DNA of 64,000 nt from Nocardiopsis sp. FIRDI 009 (GCF_003386285.1 NZ_QPNC01000010.1:1-64000), one strand, 5' to 3'. Positions 44,650-54,793 are shown, counted from the first letter of the stretch. Numbers and translations are program-made. Notes: a model not told the origin generated them from the sequence alone.

Positions 44650-45092
44650 CAAAGGCACGGCAAAGACGCCCCCTTCACGGCGGCTGCGGCCAACCGGCCG
44701 CCGTCGAGGTCCGCGGGGAGGCGGCCGGCCCGCGCGGCGGCCCGTTGGACGGCGAGAACCCCGCGGTCAGCGCATGGGCGACGCGGACTCCGGGGATCCG
44801 AGGATCGACTGCGCGGCCCAACCCCCGCGCCGCGCCTTTCCGTCCCGCCCCGAGCGCGGCCCCGGCCCACGTCACGGCGGTCGCCGACGATCTCGCCGAC
44901 CGCGGACGGGCGGTCCTCCGCTCCCGGCTCCGGAGGGGGAGGGGACGTTCTCGTCACCACCGGGTGGATCGACCGCGCCGACCCGCGCCCCTGATCCTCC
45001 GGGATACCCTCCCCCGGTTCCCGGGCGCCTTCCTCAGCGGTGTTTCGGACGGCTCCACCCGCCCGATTCGGCGCCTTCCGCGCCGCCCGACC
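44650..45092. other. intergenic region, nothing recognised
   Basis: About 440 bases between the copper-operon control region and the 3' end of the GNAT gene. Several frames are open through GC bias, but none has a start context or protein-like composition. No RNA or repeat is seen. Confidence 0.4.
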
Positions 45093-45692
45093 TCAGTCCG
45101 CCTTCAGCTCCAGCCGGGCCACCGTCCGCTCGCTGGCGTGGTGCGGGAAGAGCGAGAACCCCGCCCGCCGGAACATCTCGACGGTCCCCGTGTACACCTC
45201 CGCGCTGGGCGCCCGGCCGCCCGCCGTGTCCACGGGGTAGGCCTCCAGCACCCGCGCGCCGCCCGCCCTGGCGTACTCGACGGCGCCGTCGAGCAGGCGG
45301 CTGCCGAGCCCCCGGCGCCGCCGCCTCGGCGGCAGCCAGAAGCAGACCAGGGCCCACACCCCCGGTTCGTGCGGGTCCGCGGGCCGCAGGGACCGCGACC
45401 GCGACAACCGGATGTAGTCCTCCCGGGGCGCCACCGACACCCACCCGCACGGCCCGTCGTCGTCGTAGGCGATCAGACCGGGGACACGGCCCTCCAGGGT
45501 CAGCCGACGCAGCTCCCGCTTGTTGTCCACGCCCCGCTGGGAGCGCTCACACGAGGTGCTCGCCGTGTGGTCTTTCGCGCGTCTGCGAAAGAACGTGCAC
45601 CAACAGTGCCCGTAGGCCCCGGTCGGTCCGAACAGGTTCTCCAGGTCCGTCCACCGCTCGGCGGTGGCGGGCTCGATTGAGACGATGGACAT
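45093..45692 (-). CDS. GNAT-family acetyltransferase
   Basis: A 199-residue GCN5-related N-acetyltransferase. The acetyl-CoA loop appears as RRRRGLGSRLLDGAV (about residues 131-145), preceded by strand ALVCFWLPP and followed by EAYPVDT and FRRAGFSLF. It opens with a conserved FGPTGAYGHCWCTFF segment seen in a distinct GNAT subgroup. The substrate is unknown. The start at 45692 follows GAGGGAG. Confidence 0.88.
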   Translation of the reverse strand: MSIVSIEPATAERWTDLENLFGPTGAYGHCWCTFFRRRAKDHTASTSCERSQRGVDNKRELRRLTLEGRVPGLIAYDDDGPCGWVSVAPREDYIRLSRSRSLRPADPHEPGVWALVCFWLPPRRRRRGLGSRLLDGAVEYARAGGARVLEAYPVDTAGGRAPSAEVYTGTVEMFRRAGFSLFPHHASERTVARLELKAD

Positions 45693-45851
45693 CCGACTCC
45701 CTCGGCGAGACACACGGGCGCCACAACTGTGATGCAGAACACTAGCGCCTCGGCTTCGTGACCGAAAGAACACGGATGCCGGTAAACAAGAGGCTTTCCG
45801 GACTTCTACACGATTCGTACGGTTCGCCGTCTCCGTGTGCCCCCACGCGCG

Positions 45852-45890
45852 GGGGGCGGTGACCCGGTCGTCGGCCCGGTCACCGCCCCC
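45852..45890 (-). terminator. AGCS transporter terminator
   Basis: A 13-bp perfect stem GGGGGCGGTGACC/GGTCACCGCCCCC with a 13-base loop lies 42 bases beyond the transporter stop. Confidence 0.7.
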
Positions 45891-45932
45891 GCCGCACGGG
45901 GCCGTCACCCCGCCGGCCCCGGTGCGGACGGC

Positions 45933-47432
45933 TCAGGACGACCCCTGCTTCCGGACGCCGGAGAGGACCTCCTCCTCCGACTCCCAGCACTCGACCCCGC
46001 GCAGGTCGGGCATCCGGTCCCGGGTGAACACCGGGTCCCGCCCCTCCCGACGCTGCTGGTTGTAGTCCTTGAGCAGGCGGAACGCGATCAGTGCCAGCGG
46101 CGTGATCGCCAGTAGGTTGATCAGCGCCATGGAGCCCATGGTCGTGTCGGCCAGCGTCCAGACCAGGTCGATCGACCCCAGCGAGCCCAGGAAGGTCGCC
46201 AGCAGGAACACGACCTTGTACCCGATCAGCACGCCCCGGTGACCGGTGAGGTACTCGATGTTGGACTCACCGTAGTAGTAGTTGCCGAGCACCGACGTGA
46301 ACGCGACCAGCAGGATGATCACGGTCATCAGGTGCAGCGCCCACGGGCCCAGCGACGCCATGACGGCGTGCTGCGCCAGGTCGCCCTCCAGTTCCCCGCC
46401 GACCTGGTCCCCCGCGGCGAGCAGGATGATGAAGGCGGTGACCGTGCACAGCACCAGGGTGTCGAAGTACACGCCCAGCGTCTGCACGAGGCCCTGCTTG
46501 GCCGGGTGCGTCACGGAGGCGCTGGCCGCCGCGACCGGCGCCGATCCCAGACCGGCCTCGTTGGAGAACATCCCCCGGCGCACACCCTGGATGATCACCG
46601 TGCCGAGCGTGGCCGCGCCGAACTCGCGCAGGCCGAAGGCGTGCTCGAAGATCGTGGCGAACACGGCCGGGATCGCCTCGTAGTTCATGGCCATGATGAC
46701 CAGACCGATGACGACGTACAGGGCCGCGAACGACGGGATGAGCGCCTGGGCGGTGTGCGCGATCCGGCGGACGCCGCCGAAGATGACCAGAGCGGTGACC
46801 ACGACGAGCACGGCGCCGACCGCGGCCGACAGCCACATCCCGGAACCGGTCCCCAGGGTCTCGGAGGAGTTGGCCACCGCGCCGGCGATGGTGTTGCTCT
46901 GCACCGCGTTGAACACCATCGGGAAGGTCAGGATGAGGATGACCGCGAACAGGACCCCCATCCACCGCTGGCCGAGCCCGCGCTCCATGTAGTAGGCGGG
47001 GCCGCCCCGGTAGCCGGACCGGTCGCGGACCTTGTAGAGCTGCGCGAGCGTGGCCTCGACGAAGCTGGCGCCGCCGACCACCGTCGCCATCAGCCACATC
47101 CAGAACACCGCGCCGGGACCGCCGAGCGCGATGGCGACGGACACGCCGACGATGTTGCCGGTGCCGACGCGCGCCGCGGCCGAGATCATGAACGCCTGGA
47201 GCGAGGAGACGGCCTTCTTGCCGTCGGGCGCCGTCTCGGGTTTGCTTCTCAGGACCCGGAACATCTCGGGCAGCATCCGGAGCTGGACCACGCCGGACCC
47301 GAAGGTGAAGTACAGGCTGACGACGACCAGGAGCGGGATCACGCCCCAGGACCAGAGGATGTCGTTGTTGAAGTCCCCGATGGCGCCGGTGACGCGTTCG
47401 TCGAGGGTGGGGGTTGCGTCTGCGACTAACAC
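45933..47432 (-). CDS. alanine/glycine:cation symporter
   Basis: A 499-residue AGCS-family secondary transporter with about 11 TM helices, taking up alanine or glycine with sodium or protons. Signatures: SSLQAFMISAAARVGTGNIVGVS, GGPGAVFWMW, RRGMFSNEAGLGSAPVAAA and a C-terminal helix run. The GTG at 47432 follows AAGGAG; an upstream in-frame start would add hydrophilic sequence. Monocistronic. Confidence 0.93.
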   Translation of the reverse strand: MLVADATPTLDERVTGAIGDFNNDILWSWGVIPLLVVVSLYFTFGSGVVQLRMLPEMFRVLRSKPETAPDGKKAVSSLQAFMISAAARVGTGNIVGVSVAIALGGPGAVFWMWLMATVVGGASFVEATLAQLYKVRDRSGYRGGPAYYMERGLGQRWMGVLFAVILILTFPMVFNAVQSNTIAGAVANSSETLGTGSGMWLSAAVGAVLVVVTALVIFGGVRRIAHTAQALIPSFAALYVVIGLVIMAMNYEAIPAVFATIFEHAFGLREFGAATLGTVIIQGVRRGMFSNEAGLGSAPVAAASASVTHPAKQGLVQTLGVYFDTLVLCTVTAFIILLAAGDQVGGELEGDLAQHAVMASLGPWALHLMTVIILLVAFTSVLGNYYYGESNIEYLTGHRGVLIGYKVVFLLATFLGSLGSIDLVWTLADTTMGSMALINLLAITPLALIAFRLLKDYNQQRREGRDPVFTRDRMPDLRGVECWESEEEVLSGVRKQGSS

Positions 47433-47656
47433 GACGGGTGAGCTCCTTCGCTCCGGGATACAACGGGCAACCGCAGCCGTATACCCCCGAACACGGGTCA
47501 CTCACCCGTGGGTGCGCACCGTCACGGGAAGGTGATTTTTCCGTTACGCGAAAGTTCGATCTCTCCGTGGACGCGGTGACCCCCGGCGGGGGGCATCGCG
47601 GGGACCGCCCCCGACCGGGACGGACGCCTGCGCCCGGAGCACCCGACCGGACCGGC

Positions 47657-47944
47657 TCAGGCCCCCTGGACCAGGTCCCCGTAGCCCGGGTGCCGCTCCA
47701 GGAACGCCTGGACGAACGGGCAGATCGGCACGACCTTCAGGTCGCGGGCGCGGATGTCGTCGAGGGACTCCCGCAGGAGCGTGCTGGCCACGCCCCGACC
47801 CTCGAAGGAGGATTCCACCTCCACGTGGGGCAGGGCGAGCACCCCCTCCTCGATGAGGTGGTAGGCGGAGAAACCCACCACCCGTCCGTCGGCGCTCACC
47901 TCGTATCTCGACCGCTCCGGCGCGTCGACGACGGTCAGGTCCAT
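47657..47944 (-). CDS. small GNAT-like acetyltransferase (YjdJ/Gtn10 type)
   Basis: A 95-residue single-domain GNAT of the compact type (GNAT_acetyltr_2-like). Recognisable features are the strand YEVSADGRVVGFSAYHL, acetyl-CoA loop SSFEGRGVASTLLRESL and the tail VVPICPFVQAFLERHPGY, typical of this subgroup. Substrate unknown. Confidence 0.9.
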   Translation of the reverse strand: MDLTVVDAPERSRYEVSADGRVVGFSAYHLIEEGVLALPHVEVESSFEGRGVASTLLRESLDDIRARDLKVVPICPFVQAFLERHPGYGDLVQGA

Positions 47945-48108
47945 GCCACTCCCCCGCTCCGGGTGCCCTCCGCGGGCCCTGCAGGCGCGTTCCGCTTCCG
48001 GGGCCCCATTCCCCCGGAAACTCCGCGCACACCAAAGAACGGGGCAAAACTGCCAGGTGTTCCCGAACCGGAGCGCCCGGCGACCTCCTCCGGCGGCGGC
48101 GACCGCCC

Positions 48109-49047
48109 TCAGTGGCCGGCCCGGTACGGATCGGTGATCCCTCCGGGACAGGCCAGCGCGTCGATGTCCCACCCGGCCAGCTCCGCCCCCGCCCGGTAGG
48201 CGCTCTCCAGGAACTCCAGGACGGTGGCCCGCGGGTCCGGCGCCTTGCGCGCGTCGGCGTACCGCAGCAGCGCCAGGTGCCCGTGGCCGCTCTCCACCCA
48301 CTCCGCCGCCGTGGGCGCGAGCCGCCGCTCGGTCAGCCCCCGGGGTTCGGGGGCGGTGTAGGAGTAGAAGCACGGTTCGGGGATGTTGTCGTCGCCGAAC
48401 CAGAACCCGAAGCTCACGACCTCCCGCGAGTAGGCCTCGCGGATCAGTTCGCCCGCCTCCTTCGGTTGCGGCACCGGGTGCGGGGAGAAACGGGTGACCG
48501 CGATGTCGAAGGTGTGCCAGAAGTGGTGCACGGGGCTGGTCTTGCCGGAGAACCCCGCCGAGAACTCCTCCAGGACGAGGTTGACCTGGCTGAGGATCTG
48601 CCAGTACCGCGTGGCGTGCTCGGGCACGTAGGTGGCGTGCTCGTGGTCCTCCACGAACGGCCGCTCGGTGTCGGGCAGGTCGAACGGGTGCGCCTCCGGG
48701 ATGCTCCCGTCCACGCCCAGGCTGTCCAGGGCGGACTGGAACCGCAGGTAGAAGGAGGCGACGCTGTTGCCCTGGAGCGGGAAGGACACCCGTGCCCCGT
48801 CGATGTTCGACGCGACCAGTTGGTGGCGGACGAAGTCGAAGTCGACGGTGAACACGGGGTTGCCGTCCACCATCCCCATCGGACGCGTCGTGATCCCCGT
48901 GCCGGTCAGGTGGAAGGGCACGTGCCACCAGTGGTTGCGGCGCGGGCTGTGGCGCAGGCGCGTCTTGCCGACGATCTGCTCGAAGCGGTGCAGCGTCTGC
49001 TTGGTGTCGTACCACGTGTCGAGCGGGAAGGACGGGAACAGCTCCAT
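48109..49047 (-). CDS. DUF5996-family protein
   Basis: A 312-residue cytoplasmic protein that begins LFPSFPLDTWYDTKQTLHRFEQIVGK and contains HWWHVPFHLTGTG, HHFWHTFDIAVTRFS and FGFWFGDDN, the conserved aromatic/His blocks of DUF5996. The density of conserved His, Trp and Asp suggests an enzyme, but none has been assigned. Monocistronic. Confidence 0.85.
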   Translation of the reverse strand: MELFPSFPLDTWYDTKQTLHRFEQIVGKTRLRHSPRRNHWWHVPFHLTGTGITTRPMGMVDGNPVFTVDFDFVRHQLVASNIDGARVSFPLQGNSVASFYLRFQSALDSLGVDGSIPEAHPFDLPDTERPFVEDHEHATYVPEHATRYWQILSQVNLVLEEFSAGFSGKTSPVHHFWHTFDIAVTRFSPHPVPQPKEAGELIREAYSREVVSFGFWFGDDNIPEPCFYSYTAPEPRGLTERRLAPTAAEWVESGHGHLALLRYADARKAPDPRATVLEFLESAYRAGAELAGWDIDALACPGGITDPYRAGH

Positions 49048-49117
49048 GATGCCGGGTCTCCTGGGTGGTGCCTTCTGGGCTGGGCGGCGGTGCGGGCTCG
49101 GGCCCCGGGAAACGCGG

Positions 49118-49315
49118 TCACCTGGGCCGGTGCGGGTAACCGTGCCGGTCGAGCGCGGGGCGGTCCGGCACGACCGCCGGATAGTCGTCCACCCGGGTGA
49201 GGGCGGTCCCGTCCTCGGCGGACACCTCCCGGGAGCACGGCCCGACCTGGTTCACTCCGCGGGCCGGACGTACCGGACGCCCCCACGGGACTCCGCGCTC
49301 GCCTCGTGACGTCAT
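49118..49315 (-). CDS. possible small hypothetical protein
   Basis: A 65-residue ORF with ATG at 49315. The first half is Arg/Gly-rich and could be chance, while the second half (EVSAEDGTALTRVDDYPAVVPDR) looks more protein-like. No clear Shine-Dalgarno sequence is seen. It lies in the 420-base gap between the DUF5996 gene and the methyltransferase. It may be a shadow. Confidence 0.3.
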   Translation of the reverse strand: MTSRGERGVPWGRPVRPARGVNQVGPCSREVSAEDGTALTRVDDYPAVVPDRPALDRHGYPHRPR

Positions 49316-49470
49316 GAGGACAACCCCCGTTCACCGCTGCCTGACCCGGCGGGCCCCGACCCGGATCCCGCCACGTTCCGTAACTGAATATGCCTGATCC
49401 GGCACGGATGTCACGTTTCCCACTCCGTGAGGGGTGACAATCGGCCCCGGACGGAGGAGGACGGGGGGCC

Positions 49471-50205
49471 TCAGCCGGAGGAGGGGGCCACGTCGCGGGC
49501 GCGGACGAGGACCGCCGAGCGGTTGCCGACCCGCACGCGTTCGAGGGCCCGCACCCCCTCGGGCAGCGCGATCCGCCGGGTGCGCGCCGTGACGACCACG
49601 ACGGCCCGATCGGGCAGGACACGGCCGAGCGAGGCCAGCAGGGCGCCCACCGGGTCCCGACCCGGCACGGCCCCGGACCACCGGGTCATCTCCCCGTAGG
49701 GCACGTCCGTCACCACCAGGTCGGCGTCGACCGGTTTCTCCAGGGTGAACACGTCGGCCACCGCCGAGTCGTGCGGCAGGTCTCCGCCCATCGCGGCCAG
49801 ACCGGCGGCGAGGTCGGCCGCCGCCTCGGCCCGCTCCACGAACGCCACCCGTCCGAAGTCCCGCGCCGACCGGCGCAGCTCCGCCTCACGCGCCGCGAGG
49901 CCGGAGGCCGTCAGCAGCTCCAGGTTGCGTGCCGCCAGCTCGACCGCGTCGGCGTCCACGTCCGAGGCGCGCACGTGGGAGATCCGGTCGCGGTGGAGCA
50001 GCCCCAGCACCGTGACCAGGTACCCGCCGCCGCAGCAGGGGTCCCACAGGCGCACCGGGGTGTCGTGGACGTGGGCCAGCGCGCGCTGGAAGAGTTCGCT
50101 CGCCAGTCGCACGGGGAAGCCCGGGTACCCGGGCGCCGAACGCAGTACCTGCCCGCTCGCCAACGCCGAGTGGTCCGCCCGCTCGGTGGCGTACCGGTAG
50201 CCCAA
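49471..50205 (-). CDS. AviRa-like rRNA methyltransferase
   Basis: A protein of ~244 residues with the class-I methyltransferase pocket LWDPCCGGGYLVTVLGLLHR and the N-terminal segment GYRYATERADHSALASGQVLRSAPG, both close to AviRa, the 23S rRNA methyltransferase that gives avilamycin resistance. Whether this protein confers resistance is unknown. The start is uncertain: TTG at 50205 with GGAAGG upstream is preferred, since no ATG or GTG fits the conserved N-terminus. Confidence 0.82.
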   Translation of the reverse strand: MGYRYATERADHSALASGQVLRSAPGYPGFPVRLASELFQRALAHVHDTPVRLWDPCCGGGYLVTVLGLLHRDRISHVRASDVDADAVELAARNLELLTASGLAAREAELRRSARDFGRVAFVERAEAAADLAAGLAAMGGDLPHDSAVADVFTLEKPVDADLVVTDVPYGEMTRWSGAVPGRDPVGALLASLGRVLPDRAVVVVTARTRRIALPEGVRALERVRVGNRSAVLVRARDVAPSSG

Positions 50206-50287
50206 CGTGCCGTCATCCTTCCGTGACCGGTGCCGTCGCCTCCGAAGGGGACCTTCCCCCTCGCGCGGGTTCCACCCCACAACGACA

Positions 50288-50317
50288 GGAGCCCGGCACC
50301 TCGCGGTGCCGGGCTCC
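50288..50317 (-). terminator. tRNA-Asp terminator
   Basis: A 13-bp perfect stem (GGAGCCCGGCACC and its complement) with loop TCGC lies 6 bases past the tRNA 3' end. Confidence 0.8.
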
Positions 50318-50322
50318 GGCTG

Positions 50323-50397
50323 CGGTCCTGACGGGATTTGAACCCGCGGCCTCCACCTTGACAGGGTGGCGAGCACTCCTAACTGCTCCACAGGACC
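50323..50397 (-). tRNA. tRNA-Asp (GTC)
   Basis: On the minus strand: acceptor GGTCCTG pairs with CAGGACC. The anticodon arm CCACC-CTGTCAA-GGTGG gives anticodon GTC, and the T-arm has GGGTTCAAATCCC. The 3' CCA is not encoded. About 75 bases. Confidence 0.97.
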
Positions 50398-50494
50398 TCG
50401 TTGCAGGAACAACTCTAGCGCGACTTTGGAGTACTTCGTACCGCCGCCCGCCTAAAGTGGCTCACAACGCCCGACGAGACCGAGAGGAGAGGGT

Positions 50495-50902
50495 GTGAGC
50501 GACCCGTCGGCGCCCCTGCCGTCCGGCCCCGAATCCACCCGGGTCGACCGCTGGCTGTGGGCCGTCCGCCTCACCAAGACGAGGTCGGACGCCGCCCAGG
50601 CGTGCCGCGGCGGCCACGTCCGCGTCAACGGCCGCCCCGCCAAGGCGGCCACCGCGGTGAGGGTCGGGGACGAGGTCCGCGTCCGCCTGCACGGCACGAC
50701 GCGGCTGGTCGACGTGAGCCATGTCATCGTCAAGAGGGTCGGGGCGCCCATCGCGACGCGGTGCTACGTCGACCGGACACCCGCCCCTCCGCCCCAGGCG
50801 ACCGGACCCGTGATCCGGCGGGACCGGGGCGCGGGCCGCCCGACCAAGCGCGACCGGCGCCAGCTCGACCGGCTGCGCGCCGAGCGGTGGCCCCCGGCCT
50901 GA
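50495..50902 (+). CDS. S4-domain RNA-binding protein (HslR/Hsp15-like)
   Basis: A 135-residue S4 RNA-binding protein: TRVDRWLWAVRLTKTRSDAAQAC is the S4 alpha motif at the N-terminal end, followed by GGHVRVNGRPAKAATAVRVGDEV. The C-terminal tail is basic. Hsp15-type proteins bind free 50S subunits with stalled nascent chains. The GTG start follows GAGAGGAGAGG. Confidence 0.92.
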   Translation: MSDPSAPLPSGPESTRVDRWLWAVRLTKTRSDAAQACRGGHVRVNGRPAKAATAVRVGDEVRVRLHGTTRLVDVSHVIVKRVGAPIATRCYVDRTPAPPPQATGPVIRRDRGAGRPTKRDRRQLDRLRAERWPPA

Positions 50903-50933
50903 GCCGGACCGGAACCGGCCGGATCGCCCGGTG

Positions 50934-51737
50934 TCAGCCGGACAGCGGGTGCTCCGCCAGGAAGTCGAGAACCTCCCGGGTGGCCCCGGGCGCCGCCTCG
51001 TGCGGGTACCCGTGGCGGACCCCGGGCAGGAGCGACAGGCGTGCGCCCGGGATGCGCTCGGCCAGCAGTTTGGCGTTGGCGGCGGGGGTGAGTTCGTCGT
51101 CCTCGCCGTGCAGGACCAGCGTCGGCGCGGTGATGGCGGGGAGCAGGTCCCACCCGTCGTGGCGGAGGCTGGCCTCGTAGTGCCGCCGCTGGGCGCGCAG
51201 GGGGTTGCGCGGCACGATCGTGGCGACGGTGTCCGGGTGCGCGTCGGCCCAGGCCGGTGTGTAGAACAGGTGCGCGATGAGCCCGCGCCCCTCCTCGGTG
51301 TTGGCCTTGCGCAGGGCCAGCGACGCCTCGCGGGGGCGCTCGACCTCGTGCGTCCCGCCCGGTGCGGTCGAGCCCAGGATGAGGGCGCCGATCCTCCCGG
51401 GGGACGTGGCCGCGAGCGTCTGCGCGACCTTGCCGCCCATGGAGAAGCCGTAGACGTGGGCGCGCCCGACGCCGAGGTCGTCCAGGACCGCGAGGGCGTC
51501 GCGGGCGAGGAGGTCCATCGTGTAGGGCTCGTCGACCGGGGCGTCGCTGTCGCCCGTGCCGCGCAGGTCCATCCGGACGACCCGGTGGCGGCGGGCCAGC
51601 CCCTCGGCGACCCCGTTCCACATCGTGTGGTCGAGGGACTGCCCGTGGACGAGCAGCAGGGGCTCGCCCTCACCGAGGGTGTCGTACCAGATCCGGGTGC
51701 CGTCTGCGGCGGTCGCGTGGCTCACGTGGCCGGACAC
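50934..51737 (-). CDS. alpha/beta hydrolase
   Basis: A 267-residue alpha/beta-hydrolase fold: oxyanion segment LLVHGQSLDHTMW, nucleophile elbow GFSMGGK (Ser about 99), acid in LHGEDDELTP and His in GVRHGYPHE near the C-terminus. The substrate is unknown; carboxylesterase or 3-oxoadipate enol-lactonase-like enzymes share this layout. The GTG at 51737 is used, and a GTG four codons in is possible. Confidence 0.9.
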   Translation of the reverse strand: MSGHVSHATAADGTRIWYDTLGEGEPLLLVHGQSLDHTMWNGVAEGLARRHRVVRMDLRGTGDSDAPVDEPYTMDLLARDALAVLDDLGVGRAHVYGFSMGGKVAQTLAATSPGRIGALILGSTAPGGTHEVERPREASLALRKANTEEGRGLIAHLFYTPAWADAHPDTVATIVPRNPLRAQRRHYEASLRHDGWDLLPAITAPTLVLHGEDDELTPAANAKLLAERIPGARLSLLPGVRHGYPHEAAPGATREVLDFLAEHPLSG

Positions 51738-51798
51738 TACCCGAGCGGCCCCGAACGCGCCGCGGTCCGGGTCACAGTCGCCCGCGGAGCCGCCCGGT

Positions 51799-52644
51799 TC
51801 AGCTCGGCAGGTGCTCGGGGTTGCGCACCAGCGGCGACAGGCTCGGGGTACCGGAGACGGGGTCCGGGTACACCTTCGCCGACAGCCCGAAGACGTCGCG
51901 GACCAGGTCCTCGGTGACCACGTCCCTCGGGCGGCCGGAGGCGTGGACCCGCCCCTCCCGCATCGCCACCAGGTGGTCGGAGTAGCGCGCGGCCAGGTTG
52001 AGGTCGTGCAGCACCATGACGACCGTGGTGCCCCGGGTCCGGTTCAGCTCCAGCAGCAGGTCCAGGACCTCGACCTGGTGGGCGATGTCGAGGAAGGTCG
52101 TCGGTTCGTCCAACAGCAGCAGGTCGGTGCGCTGGGCGAGGGTCATCGCGATCCACACCCGCTGCCGCTGCCCGCCGGAGAGCTCGTCCACCGGCCGCTC
52201 CGCCAGGTCCAGCGTGTCCGTCGCCGTCAACGCCTCCTGGACCGCCCGGTCGTCCTCCGCCGTCCAGCGGCGGAACCAGCCCTGGTGCGGGTAGCGGCCC
52301 CGGCCGACGAGGTCGGCGACCGTGATCCCCTCGGGCGCGACCGGGTTCTGCGGCAGCAGTCCGACGATCCGGGCGACGTCGCGGGTGGCGAGGGCGTGGA
52401 TGTCCGAGCCGTTGAGCAGCACCCGCCCCGAACGCGGGGTCAGCAACCGGGCCATGCCGCGCAGCAGCGTGGACTTGCCGCACCCGTTGGCTCCGACGAT
52501 CGAGGTGACCACGCCCGGTGGCACGCTGACCGTGAGGTCGTGGACGACCGGCTCCTCCCCGTAGCCGAGCGTCAACCCCTCGGTCTCCAGGGAGGTGAAG
52601 GCGTCGACGGAGCCCGCCGCGCCGCCGCTGTCGGTCAGAGTCAT
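51799..52644 (-). CDS. siderophore ABC transporter ATP-binding protein
   Basis: A 281-residue FecE/FepC-type ATPase: Walker [12 protein letters not shown]-loop LLPQNP, signature [12 protein letters not shown], Walker [13 protein letters not shown] and the switch His. It powers import by the two permeases encoded upstream, and its ATG is just before the permease stop. Last gene of the iron-box operon. Confidence 0.95.
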   Translation of the reverse strand: MTLTDSGGAAGSVDAFTSLETEGLTLGYGEEPVVHDLTVSVPPGVVTSIVGANGCGKSTLLRGMARLLTPRSGRVLLNGSDIHALATRDVARIVGLLPQNPVAPEGITVADLVGRGRYPHQGWFRRWTAEDDRAVQEALTATDTLDLAERPVDELSGGQRQRVWIAMTLAQRTDLLLLDEPTTFLDIAHQVEVLDLLLELNRTRGTTVVMVLHDLNLAARYSDHLVAMREGRVHASGRPRDVVTEDLVRDVFGLSAKVYPDPVSGTPSLSPLVRNPEHLPS

Positions 52645-52645
52645 G

Positions 52646-53731
52646 TCAACCACCCGCCCCGGACCGGTTGGTCCGCATGAGGAGCCAGAGAAGGTACGGA
52701 GCGCCCACGACACCGGTCACCACGCCCACCGGGAGGGTGGTCTCGGGGATCGTGAACTGCGCGATGAGGTCGGACGCGAGCATGATCACGGCGCCGACCA
52801 GCGCCGCCGGGACCGGGGCAGGTCGGCCCGAACCCACGGTACGCCGGGCGATGGGCGCGCTGACCAGTGCGACGAACGCGACCGGACCGGTCACCGCCAC
52901 CGCCGAGGAGGCCAGCGCCACCGAGGCCAGCAGCAGCCAGAACCGGGTGCGCTCCACGGAGACGCCCAGGGCGTCCGCCGGGTCGTCGCCGAGCTCCAGC
53001 GAACGCAGTCGCGGGCCCACCACGGCCAACAGCACCGCCAGGATCCCGGCGCAGACCAGCAGCGGGTTCAGGGTGGGCCAGTCGGCGCGGGCCAGACTAC
53101 CCGTGATCCAGGTCAGCGCCACCGTCGCGTCGCGCACGTCCGTCTGGGTGAGGACCCAGGAGACGACGCTCGTGGCCAGGGCGGCCACGCCGATGCCCGT
53201 GAGCAGGAGCCGGTACCCGACCACACCGCGCCGCCAGGCGAGCAGGTAGATCGCGACCGCCGCGCCGACGCCGCCCAGGCAGACGAACCCGGCCAGGGCC
53301 AGTCCGCTGATCCCCAGGTAGACCACGCCGACGACCCCGGCCGCGCTTGCGCCGTGGGTGATGCCGACGATGTCCGGACTGGCCAGCGGGTTGCGGACGA
53401 TGCTCTGGAGCAGGGCGCCCGACAGCCCCAGGCACGCCCCCGCGACCACGGCGGTGAGCAGTCGGGGCAGGCGCAGCTCCACGACGACGAAGCGGGTGAC
53501 CTGGTCGGCGCGCCCGGTGAGGAGGTCGAGGAGTTCGGGCAGGGACACCGACGCCCGACCCATACTCACCCCGAGCGCCATGAGGGCCAGGAGCACCAGC
53601 AGGAAGACGAGCGTGACCCCGAGCTCGCGCCGGTTCCCGCGCAGGCGGACGGCGCGGACGGAGGAGGCGGATCGGTCGGGGGCCGGTCGAGGCGTGGGCG
53701 GGCCGCTCGGGGTTCCGGGGTCGCGGATCAC
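52646..53731 (-). CDS. siderophore ABC transporter permease 2
   Basis: A 361-residue FecCD-family permease with about nine to ten TM helices. Signatures: [39 protein letters not shown] and [16 protein letters not shown]. It pairs with the upstream permease to form the membrane channel. GTG start overlaps the stop of the first permease (GTGA). Confidence 0.95.
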   Translation of the reverse strand: MIRDPGTPSGPPTPRPAPDRSASSVRAVRLRGNRRELGVTLVFLLVLLALMALGVSMGRASVSLPELLDLLTGRADQVTRFVVVELRLPRLLTAVVAGACLGLSGALLQSIVRNPLASPDIVGITHGASAAGVVGVVYLGISGLALAGFVCLGGVGAAVAIYLLAWRRGVVGYRLLLTGIGVAALATSVVSWVLTQTDVRDATVALTWITGSLARADWPTLNPLLVCAGILAVLLAVVGPRLRSLELGDDPADALGVSVERTRFWLLLASVALASSAVAVTGPVAFVALVSAPIARRTVGSGRPAPVPAALVGAVIMLASDLIAQFTIPETTLPVGVVTGVVGAPYLLWLLMRTNRSGAGG

Positions 53732-54780
53732 AGCCGCACCGCCCTTCCCCGCCGTACCAGGGCGATGAACAGTGGCGCGCCGATCGCCGCGGTGACGATC
53801 CCCACCTGGAGCTCCCCGGGCCGCGCGACCACACGCGCGACGACGTCGCAGGCCAGGAGGAGGGTGGGTGCGGCGAGCGCGCTGAACGGCAGGATCAGGC
53901 GGTAGTCGAGGCCGACCGCGAACCGCGCCGCGTGCGGCACGAGCAGTCCGACGAAGCCGATCGGCCCGACGGCCGCCGTGGCGGCGCCGCACAGCGCGAT
54001 GACCGCGAGGGCGGCCAGGCCGCGGGTCCGGGCGAGGTTCTGGCCCAGTCCGCGCGCCACGTCCTCGCCGAGAGCGAGACCGTTGAGGGTCCGGCCCAGT
54101 CCCAGGGCGACGACCGCCCCGGCCAGGACGAACGGCCCGGTGCGCAGGAACACGGACAGGTCGCGTGAGGCCAGTGCGCCCACCTGCCAGAACCGCATCT
54201 GGTCCAGGGTGGACCGGTCGACGAGGAGGACGGCCGTGACGATCGAGGTCAGCGCCGCCGTGACCGCCGCCCCCGCCAGGGCCAGCTTGACCGGGGTGGC
54301 GCCCTCGCGGCCCAGGCTCGACACCCCGTACACGACCGTCGACGCCAGGGCGGCGCCCACGAAGGCGAACCAGACGTACCCGCCCGGGGAGGTGACGCCG
54401 AGGAGGCTGATCGCGGCCACCACGGACAGCGAGGCCCCCGCGTTGATCCCGAGCAGCCCGGGGTCGGCGAGGGGGTTGCGGGTCAGGCCCTGCATGACCG
54501 CGCCCGCCATGCCCAGGGCCGCGCCCGCCGCGAGTCCGACGAGGGTGCGCGGCACCCGACGGTCGACGATGATCAGGTGTTCCGGGTCGGACAGGTCGGT
54601 GTCGAGCAGGGCGTCGGCGACGACGCGGAGCGGCAGGGGGTTGGCTCCCACCGCGAGGCTGCACGCCACGGCGACCGCGAGCCCCGAGCCCAGCAGGACG
54701 AAGCCCAGGGGGACGCGGAGCCGCCCGCGGGTCCGGACGGCGGGGGCGGCGCCCGTGCCGCCCCCGGTCGTTGTGGTCAT
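53728..54780 (-). CDS. siderophore ABC transporter permease 1
   Basis: A 350-residue FecCD-family permease. Signatures: RVPRTLVGLAAGAALGMAGAVMQ, NPLADPGLLGINAGAS, GPIGFVGLLVPHAAR. It begins 13 bases after the binding-protein stop and overlaps permease 2. Confidence 0.95.
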   Translation of the reverse strand: MTTTTGGGTGAAPAVRTRGRLRVPLGFVLLGSGLAVAVACSLAVGANPLPLRVVADALLDTDLSDPEHLIIVDRRVPRTLVGLAAGAALGMAGAVMQGLTRNPLADPGLLGINAGASLSVVAAISLLGVTSPGGYVWFAFVGAALASTVVYGVSSLGREGATPVKLALAGAAVTAALTSIVTAVLLVDRSTLDQMRFWQVGALASRDLSVFLRTGPFVLAGAVVALGLGRTLNGLALGEDVARGLGQNLARTRGLAALAVIALCGAATAAVGPIGFVGLLVPHAARFAVGLDYRLILPFSALAAPTLLLACDVVARVVARPGELQVGIVTAAIGAPLFIALVRRGRAVRL

Positions 54781-54793
54781 GCCGGCGTCCGCG

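Noticed and set aside
44585..45745. 386-residue plus-strand ORF between the copper operon and the GNAT gene
   Set aside because: It is Arg/Pro/Ser-rich, runs antisense through the GNAT gene and begins inside a CsoR-like control region.
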